This document shows positions 1-6,609 of a stretch of DNA of 14,176 nt, in pieces. Below the pieces are notes generated by a model. The model did not search any database. It saw only the letters and a list, made by a program, of their open reading frames with translations, and had not been told where the DNA came from. This DNA is from an uncultured Eubacteriales bacterium (GTDB lineage: Bacteria; Bacillota; Clostridia; UMGS1840): contig USLP01000007.1 of assembly GCA_900555525.1 (NCBI GenBank), positions 1-14,176 on the forward strand, given 5' to 3'. Every line of letters begins with the position of its first letter. Within the stretch, counting starts at the first letter, position 1. The position numbers were made by a program, and so were the translations under genes.

Positions 1-17
1 AAAAAAAAAAAAAAAAA
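1..17 (+). repeat. A17 homopolymer at the left edge, in frame with the first gene
   Basis: Seventeen consecutive A residues open the window and read as lysine codons in the frame of the first gene. Tracts of this length are prone to polymerase slippage in cells and to assembly error. The tract may continue to the left of the window. Confidence 0.8.
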
Positions 18-566
18 GCCCCAGCCGTATTTATAACAGCGTTTTTGGCAGTTTTGACGGCAGGCGCGTTTATAAGCCTTAACAACGTTGAAAAAGCCGA
101 AAATGTCAAAAAAACTTTCTCTTTCGATTATAACACCGTGGCAGAACAACTTAAAAACAGAGATGAAAATGATGATGATTTAATCGTCATAAATACGGGC
201 GGTGAATTAAGAAGAGGAAAAGAACTGCTCGATAACTTTTTAAAAAGCATTAATGGCGGTAAGCCTGCCGAATTTACCTCGCTTATGTATACGGTAGAGG
301 GTGATGCGATTTATACATATGTGCTTTTTGACGGCGATAAATTTTATTCGGTCGAGGACGATAGCCGAGACAAATTCAGAGGAGACGGCGAAGCGTACGT
401 ATCGTATGAGAGCCAATATTTAAAGGAATTTGACGGCGGAGATTATCTTACATATATAATGCTTGATGACGACAGCCTTACATATGACGATATAGTAAAA
501 AGCTGGCTTTCAAGCACAACAGAGGCTTTTGTCAAGATGAAGGTTCTGTTTTCGATAGAAAAATAA
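3..566 (+). CDS. DUF4362-like exported or membrane-anchored protein, 5' end cut by window
   Basis: The reading frame is open through to the left edge. The visible part begins with a run of lysines (from the A17 tract) followed by a hydrophobic stretch (AVFITAFLAVLTAGAFISL), which reads as a signal anchor or signal peptide, so the TTG at 45 is not a convincing start. The body, from about codon 45 on, resembles the DUF4362 family as I remember it: 'VINTGGEL', 'LDNFLKSINGGKP', a central 'YTVEGDAIY' and 'DDSRDKF' before a short beta-rich tail. Function of that family is unknown; members are small secreted or lipoprotein-type proteins of Firmicutes. The stop is 34 bp before the next gene with no terminator between them, so the two are probably co-transcribed. 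Start, true length and anchoring cannot be settled from this window. Confidence 0.7.
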   Translation, partial: KKKKKAPAVFITAFLAVLTAGAFISLNNVEKAENVKKTFSFDYNTVAEQLKNRDENDDDLIVINTGGELRRGKELLDNFLKSINGGKPAEFTSLMYTVEGDAIYTYVLFDGDKFYSVEDDSRDKFRGDGEAYVSYESQYLKEFDGGDYLTYIMLDDDSLTYDDIVKSWLSSTTEAFVKMKVLFSIEK

Positions 567-600
567 TTTAAAAAAATAAAATCATTGGGAGGGTATCACT

Positions 601-2937
601 ATGAAAAAATTAACAGCATTGGTTTTGGCGGCGGCATTCACAATGCCCATGACGGCTATGGCGGAGGACAGCAGGCTTGGTTTTTTGGAGGATTATTTTG
701 AAATAACCGAGCTTAATTTCCCGTACAGCTGGTCGGTTTCCGATATCGGAGACGGCGTTATAACGGTTTCGGACGATGAGGGAAATTATTATGCCGCAGA
801 TATGACGGGAAATCCGATTTCCGAAATACCGCTTGATTATGTGTGGGTCGGCGCATTTGAAAACGGCATAGCTCCGGCGAGAAAGTTCAGAGATGGAAAA
901 GAAGGATATATTAATACGAATGGCGAATATGTTATAAAACCGCAGTTTGATAATGCGCTCAGCTTTTCGCAGGGGTATGCGTGCGTTGAAAAGGACAGGG
1001 AAAGCGGATATATAAACGAAAAGGGCGAGCTTGTAAAAAATGTGGGAAAAGACGCTAACGCCGACAGCTTTACGGACGGCTACGGCATTACCCGTAAATA
1101 TATCGGCGATAACTTGAAATCAACAGTATACGATACGTCCTTTAACGAGCTTTTCACGGTTGACGGATATATTTGGTTTACGTATATAGGCGATGGAATT
1201 TTCACGGCGTCGGAGAGCCTTTCGGAAGACGAATCAAAAACGGTTCTCTTTGACAATACGGGCAAAAAAATTGCGGAGCTTTCGGGAAGCGTGGGCGAAT
1301 TTATCGGCGGAAAGGCTGTTCTGATGACGGACGAAAGTATAAAAATTATAGATAAAACGGGCAAAACGCTTGCGTCTGCAATATCGGAGGGCGATTACAT
1401 TTCAAGATGTGCGGATAATCTTAATGCGAAATCTGTTTATCATGAAGAAACGGATAGTTCGGATTGGATATTTTATGACGACACGTTAAAGCAGGTTGGC
1501 GAGCTTAAAAACTGCGCTATGTATATGCCAACGGATAAATACACGATTTTAAACGATAACGAAGCGCAAAAGAAATACATTTTAAAGGATAAAAATTATT
1601 CCGAACCGCAGTATACGCTCCCCGAAAATCTGCCTGTGCAGAAATTCTCGGACAATGCGAAAAATAAAACGGAAATACTGCTTAAAATCGGAGATGAAAG
1701 AGCGTTTGTGGACGGCTTGGGCAGATTTATCGAGGAAGCTTACAATATTTTGCCGGGCAAAATACTTCCGAAAACATTTTTGCAGAATGACAGAACAATG
1801 GTTCCCGTACGCTTTTTGTCGGAAGCATTTTACGATTACGGTATCGAATATGACGAGAGTACACGGTGCGTATCTTTGGGCGGCGAAAAACAGATTGAGC
1901 TTTATATTGATAACATGGAGGCAAAGGTAACGGAATTTGACGAAGCGAAAAACGATTATGTAACAAAAGAAGTAACGCTCGATTCCGCTCCCGTTATAAG
2001 AGAGGACAGAACGTTTGTTCCGATACGCTTTATTTCCGAAGTTTTGGGTTATAAGGTTGATTATAATGACGGCATAGTGCTTGTTTCAAATGACGCAAAT
2101 GCTGTTTTGGACAGCAAGAGCGCAAATGCAAAATTTGCGGAGGCTGAATATACATATGAAACATACCCCGTAATTGACGGCTCAACGGCAACGCTTCCGC
2201 TTGCGTATGCGCTTGCCTCACATATGCTCGGTATTTCGCCAAACCAGGCAGAGAATATAACACACCACAGCAAAACGGAAAACGCATATAATAACCTTAT
2301 AAGCGGTAAAGCGGATATGTTAATAACGGGCGAACCGAACGCTGAAAGAATAGCGAAAGCGAAGGAACAGGGCGTTGAATTTGAAACGTATGATTTTGCG
2401 CTTGACGGCTTTGTATTCATGATAAATAACGATAACCCTGTAACGAACCTTACAACCGGGCAGATTCAAGACATATATCAGGGTAAAATCACAAACTGGA
2501 AGGAACTCGGCGGCGAGGACGCACAGATTATACCGTTCCAGAGAAATGAGGATTCGGGAAGTCAGGCTCATATGAGAAACGATTTCATGAAGGGGCTTAA
2601 AATGATTGACCCGAAAACAAATCGTATAAACGCAATGGGCGAAATAATAGATATGGTTGCGGAATATGACAACGCAAAGGATTCTATCGGCTATACGGTT
2701 TATTATTACTTATCGAAAATGCACACAAGTGATAATGTTAAGGCTCTCGGAGTGGACGGAGTTATCCCGACTGACAAAACAATAAGAGCGGGCGAATATC
2801 CGTATATTATCCGCTACAGCATAGTTATAAGAAAAGACGAACCGCAGGACAGCGAGGTAAGAAAAATTATAGAATTTTTGAAATCCGACGAGGGAAAAGC
2901 GCTTGTTAAAAATGCAGGCTTTGTAAATGCACAGTAA
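601..2937 (+). CDS. Secreted WG-repeat / stalk-domain / PstS-like solute-binding fusion protein
   Basis: A 778-residue exported protein. Residues 1-21 are a signal peptide ending AMA|EDS. Residues about 40-345 are WG-type repeats (for example 'GYINTNGEYVIKPQFDNA' near 102 and 'GYINEKGELV'). Residues about 380-500 form a copper-amine-oxidase N-terminal-like 'stalk' domain, with its paired signature at N396-DRTMVPVRF and E468-DRTFVPIRF. Residues about 520-778 resemble the periplasmic-binding-protein fold of PstS: 'IDGSTATLPLAYAL' at 525, 'QGKITNWKELGG' near 628, and 'RNEDSGSQAHM' near 649, which matches the phosphate-binding R-x-x-x-S-G segment. The family precedent is capture of phosphate or another oxyanion for an ABC importer, but no pst permease or ATPase genes are nearby and the binding domain is C-terminal. 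A surface sensor or scavenger role is therefore inference. The start is supported by GGGAGGG at 587-593. Confidence 0.85.
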   Translation: MKKLTALVLAAAFTMPMTAMAEDSRLGFLEDYFEITELNFPYSWSVSDIGDGVITVSDDEGNYYAADMTGNPISEIPLDYVWVGAFENGIAPARKFRDGKEGYINTNGEYVIKPQFDNALSFSQGYACVEKDRESGYINEKGELVKNVGKDANADSFTDGYGITRKYIGDNLKSTVYDTSFNELFTVDGYIWFTYIGDGIFTASESLSEDESKTVLFDNTGKKIAELSGSVGEFIGGKAVLMTDESIKIIDKTGKTLASAISEGDYISRCADNLNAKSVYHEETDSSDWIFYDDTLKQVGELKNCAMYMPTDKYTILNDNEAQKKYILKDKNYSEPQYTLPENLPVQKFSDNAKNKTEILLKIGDERAFVDGLGRFIEEAYNILPGKILPKTFLQNDRTMVPVRFLSEAFYDYGIEYDESTRCVSLGGEKQIELYIDNMEAKVTEFDEAKNDYVTKEVTLDSAPVIREDRTFVPIRFISEVLGYKVDYNDGIVLVSNDANAVLDSKSANAKFAEAEYTYETYPVIDGSTATLPLAYALASHMLGISPNQAENITHHSKTENAYNNLISGKADMLITGEPNAERIAKAKEQGVEFETYDFALDGFVFMINNDNPVTNLTTGQIQDIYQGKITNWKELGGEDAQIIPFQRNEDSGSQAHMRNDFMKGLKMIDPKTNRINAMGEIIDMVAEYDNAKDSIGYTVYYYLSKMHTSDNVKALGVDGVIPTDKTIRAGEYPYIIRYSIVIRKDEPQDSEVRKIIEFLKSDEGKALVKNAGFVNAQ

Positions 2938-2941
2938 AAAT

Positions 2942-2946
2942 GGAGG
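2942..2946 (+). promoter_or_regulatory. Ribosome binding site that decides the start at 2954
   Basis: GGAGG lies 7 bases before the ATG at 2954. An in-frame ATG at 2927 would overlap the previous gene and has no such site, so 2954 is the better start. Confidence 0.85.
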
Positions 2947-2953
2947 TGCGGAT

Positions 2954-3892
2954 ATGAATAAAAAACTAAAACCGCCGTTTTTATCAACAGGCTTTAATGA
3001 CAGCAAAAAAGGTATTAAAGAAAGATTTTCAAACATTTTCATAAGGTCTGAAAAGCGAAACGGACTTGCCGTATTTATGATAATCGCCCTTTTGGGAATA
3101 GGCGCCTCCGTTCTCGTATCGTGCAGAAACATATCCGCCCCCGCAACAGAAGCGGAGGCGGAGGTGTCAAACGGCGTAAAAACGCTTGACAATATTATCA
3201 GTGAAATTCTTCTTTCGGACAGCGACGGGAGATTTATGAGCGGAGAATGTAAGGGCGAGGGACATAAAATTTTTGCAAGTGAGGAAAAGGACGGCGTTTC
3301 TACCGTGTATGCAGCAACAATGTACGGAGAATACGGATTTCAAAACGGAAATTTCGTAAAGGTCAGCGGTACGGGAGTTATTCCTGCGGTTATAACCTTT
3401 AAGCGTACGGACGCAGGTTATTCGGACGCTTTGGTCAAATATCCGTCCGACGGCGCAGGCTATGAAGATTCCATACGTGAAATGTTCCCGAAAAGCTGTG
3501 TAAACGAGGCGCTTAATGCGGATAAGTATTCCGATAAGCTCAAAAAGCAGGAGCAGGCGTATGCCGAAAGCTATTTAAAATCAATAAACCGCACGGCGCA
3601 GATAGGGAACTACGGCGATTTTGAACATATTCTTCCTAATATGAATACCGACGCTTCAAACGAGCTTTTGGATAAGTTTTACGATTACCCCTATTGGATA
3701 GGCGACGAGGAAAAAATCGAAAACGGCGTTAGAGTTGTATATTCCACAGAGTGGACTGACGAGGGGAACGGAGACGGAATCGTTACGTATACAAAAAAGG
3801 AATATGAAAGCGGAAAAATTTTAGAAAAAACGGTAATTTCTGTAAAAGACGGAAAAATCTCGGAAGAAAGGACTGCTCCGATAAAAAAATAA
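2954..3892 (+). CDS. Orphan C-terminal region of a BlaR1/M56-type antirepressor (no peptidase domain)
   Basis: A 312-residue protein with a short basic cytoplasmic N-terminus, one membrane segment at about 38-56, and a large outer domain. From family knowledge, residues 5-60 ('LKPPFLSTGFNDSKKGIKER', then 'RSEKRNGLAVFMIIALLGIG') resemble the stretch that follows the catalytic domain in clostridial BlaR1/MecR1-like M56 peptidases. The outer part also resembles their C-terminal tails ('SGECKGEGHKIFASEEKDG', 'MYGEYGFQNGNFVKVSG', 'GAGYEDSIREMFPKSC', 'QEQAYAESYLKSINRTAQIG'). There is no HEXXH zinc motif and no upstream peptidase half, so it cannot signal by proteolysis itself. It has a proper RBS and intact frame, so it looks like a functional stand-alone gene rather than decay. 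L54-V-S-C57 fits a lipobox, but the preceding 37-residue cytoplasmic stretch is long for a lipoprotein. It starts 16 bp after the previous gene, probably in the same operon. Confidence 0.7.
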   Translation: MNKKLKPPFLSTGFNDSKKGIKERFSNIFIRSEKRNGLAVFMIIALLGIGASVLVSCRNISAPATEAEAEVSNGVKTLDNIISEILLSDSDGRFMSGECKGEGHKIFASEEKDGVSTVYAATMYGEYGFQNGNFVKVSGTGVIPAVITFKRTDAGYSDALVKYPSDGAGYEDSIREMFPKSCVNEALNADKYSDKLKKQEQAYAESYLKSINRTAQIGNYGDFEHILPNMNTDASNELLDKFYDYPYWIGDEEKIENGVRVVYSTEWTDEGNGDGIVTYTKKEYESGKILEKTVISVKDGKISEERTAPIKK

Positions 3893-3943
3893 AAAAATGG
3901 AAAAAATTTTAGAAAAAATGCAACATTTTAATACTCTGAAAAG

Positions 3944-3952
3944 TGTTATAGG
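3944..3952 (+). promoter_or_regulatory. Possible weak extended -10 before the YcdB/YcdC-SLH gene
   Basis: TGTTATAGG has the extended TGn followed by a -10-like hexamer in the 90-bp spacer. No good -35 lies at 17 bp (CATTTT), so this is only tentative; read-through from upstream is the alternative. Confidence 0.25.
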
Positions 3953-3982
3953 TGAAAATACTATTATAAAGGGGGAAATTAT

Positions 3983-6049
3983 ATGAAGAAAATAATTTCT
4001 TTAATGCTGTCGGCGGCAATACTTTCGGCAGGCTCATCGTTTGCTTTTGCCGAGACGGACAAAATGCAGGAGGTTTTAAAATCGGTAAAGGACCGTATAG
4101 GCACAACCGACGAATACGAAAGCTTTAGCAGCGAAACGTATGAGGACAGCGAACGCGGAACGTTTTATCAGTTCAGTTGGTCGAATACGGAGGGCGATAA
4201 CAGAAAGTCCATGAACGTTACAGCGTCCGAGAGCGGATTTATAACGGAATATAACGTTTGGGACAGCAATGATGAATCGCGTTACAGCGATAAGGCAAAT
4301 TTAAACGGTATCACGGTAGATAATGCGGCGGAAAAAACAGCGTCTCTTATTGATGTTTTGAATCCGAACATGGGCGATAAAATAAAGGTTATTTCCGAAA
4401 ATACGGTTGAAAGCCTTTATGAAAACGGTTTTTCGTTTGAGCTTAAAAGATACGAAAACGGTATTCCCGTACTCGGAAATACGGGCTATGTGCGTATAAA
4501 CGGTAAAGCGGAAAAAATCACAAACTACAGCATGGAGTATAACGAAAAACTGACGTTCCCGTCTCGTGATGCCATTATTTCGCCTGAAAATGCGCAGAAG
4601 GCATACGGTGAAAAAATCGGCTTAAAGATGATTTATGCGGCATCATATGATTATGACAAAAAAACAAGAACAATCATTCCTATATATGTTCCCGAAAACA
4701 ATGATACATATATAAACGCACTTACGGGCGAGATTGTAAAATATGAATATAAGGACTACATAAACGAAGGCGGAGGCGCAGACAGAAACGCGTTTAACTC
4801 CATGAAGCAGGAATCGGCGGCTGACGCAGGCTTTACAAAGGCGGAGCAGGCTGAAATCGAAAAGCTTGACGGTTTATTGTCAAAAGATGAGCTTATAAAT
4901 ATTGTTAAGGCAAACAAATACCTCGGCTGCAATGATAAAATGAAGCTTTCGTGGTACAGAGCGCAGAAAGAATATTTTGACGAAAAATATTTTGCCTCCA
5001 TGACTTTCAGAAGTGATGAAGAATATAAGTATCTTAATGTAAACGTGGATATGAAAACGGGCGAGATAATAAGCTTTTACAGAGATACCGATGAAGTTTA
5101 CGAAAACCCCGATAAGTCGGCGGATGAACTCAAAGCGCTTGCCGAAACGGCGGCAAAAGAGCTTGCGGGCGATAAATTCTCGGAATATAAGCTTGAAGAA
5201 ACAAATAAGGACAACAAAGCATATTATACATATGTAAGATATGTAAACGGAATTCCGTATAATAATGATACCGTAACGTTAAGACTTTCCGAAAAAACGG
5301 GAGAGGTTCAGAATTACCGCATTTCCTATACGGAAGCTCAGTTCCCGAAGCTTGATGGAGTTATTTCAAAGGCTGATGCGTGCGGAAAGCTTTTCGCCGC
5401 CATTCCTTACAGCACGATATATTCACGCATGAATATGAACAATAATGAAGCGAGCCTTATATATGTTCTCGATGATAATATCTCCGTGCGTATTGACGCA
5501 TTTACGGGAAAAATCTTAAACTATAATAACGAAGAATATAAAAAGGACGTATTTAAGGGATATACGGATATTTCGGGACATTATGCCGAAAAGATTATGA
5601 ATGAGCTTGCGAGATTCGGAATAAGATTTGAGGGAGAAGAAGCGAGACCCGACGAACCTATAATGCAAAAAGATTATATAGCGCTTTTAAATTCGGTGTT
5701 TGTTTCCAAAAATCCCGTGATTATCTGTAAGGCAAATAATTACGCAGGCGAATACCGAGACGCTTATAACAGAGGTATATTACTTCCCGACGAAGCGGAC
5801 GAACAGGGCGAAGTAACAAGAGCCTTGGCGGCAAAATATCTCATTCGTGCAATGGGCATAGACAAATACGCAAGCATTAAAGGTATATATGTAAGTCCGT
5901 TTAACGATGTAACGGAATATGTCGGACATATAGCAATTCTAAACGGCTTGGGAATTGTTTCGGGCGACGGCAACGGAAACTTCAACCCGAACGGAATTTT
6001 AAAAAGAGCCGACGCAATGATACTTATATACAATTATTTAACAAAATAA
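3983..6049 (+). CDS. YcdB/YcdC-repeat surface protein with C-terminal SLH domains
   Basis: A 688-residue secreted protein. Residues 1-23 are a signal peptide (FAFA|ETD). Residues about 26-515 contain two YcdB/YcdC (PepSY-like) units, each holding the pattern of a short 'GIP' turn followed by an 'ITGEI/TGEVQNYRISY'-type strand: 'RYENGIPVLGNTGYVRINGK' followed by 'YINALTGEIVKYEY', and 'RYVNGIPYNNDTVTLRLSEK' followed by 'RIDAFTGKILNYNNEEY'. Residues about 524-688 are three SLH-like units: 'GYTDISGHYAEKIMNELARF', then 'DAYNRGILLPDE', and 'NGLGIVSGDGNGNFNPNGIL' ending in 'RADAMILIYNYL'. SLH domains bind pyruvylated secondary cell-wall polymer, so the protein is expected on the cell surface; the role of the YcdB/YcdC units is not established. 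The start is supported by AAGGGGG at 3969-3975. The gene ends just before a strong terminator. Confidence 0.88.
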   Translation: MKKIISLMLSAAILSAGSSFAFAETDKMQEVLKSVKDRIGTTDEYESFSSETYEDSERGTFYQFSWSNTEGDNRKSMNVTASESGFITEYNVWDSNDESRYSDKANLNGITVDNAAEKTASLIDVLNPNMGDKIKVISENTVESLYENGFSFELKRYENGIPVLGNTGYVRINGKAEKITNYSMEYNEKLTFPSRDAIISPENAQKAYGEKIGLKMIYAASYDYDKKTRTIIPIYVPENNDTYINALTGEIVKYEYKDYINEGGGADRNAFNSMKQESAADAGFTKAEQAEIEKLDGLLSKDELINIVKANKYLGCNDKMKLSWYRAQKEYFDEKYFASMTFRSDEEYKYLNVNVDMKTGEIISFYRDTDEVYENPDKSADELKALAETAAKELAGDKFSEYKLEETNKDNKAYYTYVRYVNGIPYNNDTVTLRLSEKTGEVQNYRISYTEAQFPKLDGVISKADACGKLFAAIPYSTIYSRMNMNNNEASLIYVLDDNISVRIDAFTGKILNYNNEEYKKDVFKGYTDISGHYAEKIMNELARFGIRFEGEEARPDEPIMQKDYIALLNSVFVSKNPVIICKANNYAGEYRDAYNRGILLPDEADEQGEVTRALAAKYLIRAMGIDKYASIKGIYVSPFNDVTEYVGHIAILNGLGIVSGDGNGNFNPNGILKRADAMILIYNYLTK

Positions 6050-6071
6050 TATAATATGAAATTATTATGAT

Positions 6072-6105
6072 AAAAGCCTCTGCCAAAAATCGGCAGAGGC
6101 TTTTT
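6072..6105. terminator. Bidirectional rho-independent terminator
   Basis: A 10-bp perfect stem (AGCCTCTGCC at 6075-6084 with GGCAGAGGCT at 6092-6101) is flanked by A and T runs on both sides. It ends the plus-strand run of surface-protein genes and the converging XRE gene that stops at 6112. Confidence 0.93.
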
Positions 6106-6111
6106 ACGCGG

Positions 6112-6426
6112 TTATTGGATATTGTTCTTATCTTTATATATAAGATAATCCAAATACAAATTGAGTTCCCTAAACGAACGTTCTGTCAGCTTTGATGATT
6201 TTAAAAGTAGCAAATTGAGAGAATTACCCTTGTTTTCGTTGCCGAGGAGATAGTCTACGCTTACGTCCAGCAAATTAGCAATGTTTACAAGTATTTCATA
6301 ATTCGGCTCTCTCGTTGTGTTCTCGTAATTGCGGTATGTAGTAACCGCTATGCCGAGTTTTTGCGCCATTTCGGTCTGGGATAATTCTCTGTTTTCTCTT
6401 GTGTTTCTCAGTTTGTCCTTAAACAT
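6112..6426 (-). CDS. XRE/Cro-CI-family transcriptional regulator
   Basis: A 104-residue DNA-binding protein. Residues about 6-62 are an HTH_3 domain: 'LRNTRENRELSQTEMAQKLG' followed by 'VTTYRNYENTTREPNYEILV' and the closing 'LLDVSVDYLLG', which is the classic end of this family. The tail (about 63-104) is Leu-rich and probably helical, possibly for dimerisation, with no sensor or peptidase domain. AGGAGGTG at 6434-6441 on this strand sits 7 bases before the start. It is divergent from the secreted-protein gene at 6610, and the shared spacer contains repeated sites at that gene's promoter, so it is a natural candidate for a local repressor; this is inference. Its stop is next to the shared terminator. 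Confidence 0.92.
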   Translation of the reverse strand: MFKDKLRNTRENRELSQTEMAQKLGIAVTTYRNYENTTREPNYEILVNIANLLDVSVDYLLGNENKGNSLNLLLLKSSKLTERSFRELNLYLDYLIYKDKNNIQ

Positions 6427-6455
6427 TGTTTCACACCTCCTATATTTTAAATAAT

Positions 6456-6461
6456 ATTATA
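6456..6461 (-). promoter_or_regulatory. Likely -10 element for the XRE gene
   Basis: A perfect TATAAT reads on the minus strand about 30 bases upstream of the XRE start. The -35 region at the expected distance is poor (ATACTT), which would fit a weakly expressed or activator-dependent regulator gene. Confidence 0.5.
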
Positions 6462-6490
6462 ACCAAAATTTAGTAAAAAAGTATGATTAG

Positions 6491-6504
6491 ACACAAAATG
6501 AATT
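6491..6504 (+). repeat. Direct repeat 1 (candidate operator)
   Basis: ACACAAAATGAATT. It matches the copy at 6521-6534 in 13 of 14 bases, with start-to-start spacing of 30 bp, about three helical turns. It lies between the divergent XRE gene and the secreted-protein promoter. Confidence 0.6.
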
Positions 6505-6520
6505 ATTTTTTAAAAAAATA

Positions 6521-6534
6521 ACACAAAATGTATT
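6521..6534 (+). repeat. Direct repeat 2 (candidate operator overlapping the -35)
   Basis: ACACAAAATGTATT. Its last two bases are the first two of the TTGACA -35 hexamer, so a protein bound here would compete with RNA polymerase for the promoter of the gene at 6610. Confidence 0.6.
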
Positions 6535-6561
6535 GACAAAGCGAAAAAGTTGTGCTATAAT
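6533..6561 (+). promoter_or_regulatory. Perfect sigma-A promoter with extended -10
   Basis: TTGACA at 6533-6538, a 17-bp spacer, then TATAAT at 6556-6561 preceded by TGC at 6553-6555. Both hexamers and the spacing are consensus, giving a predicted start of transcription near 6568. Confidence 0.93.
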
Positions 6562-6570
6562 TAAGGAAAC

Positions 6571-6584
6571 ATTGCGAATGCAAT
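6571..6584 (+). promoter_or_regulatory. Small hairpin at the predicted 5' end of the mRNA
   Basis: ATTGC-GAAT-GCAAT forms a 5-bp stem within the first few bases of the predicted transcript, just upstream of the ribosome binding site (AGGAGG at 6593-6598). Such leader hairpins can protect messages from decay; that role is inference. Confidence 0.45.
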
Positions 6585-6609
6585 AAAACTAAAGGAGGAA
6601 TTTTGCGTT

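Noticed and set aside
2927..2953. Longer start for the BlaR1-tail-like gene (ATG at 2927)
   Set aside because: It overlaps the end of the previous gene and lacks a ribosome site, whereas ATG 2954 has GGAGG at 7 bases.
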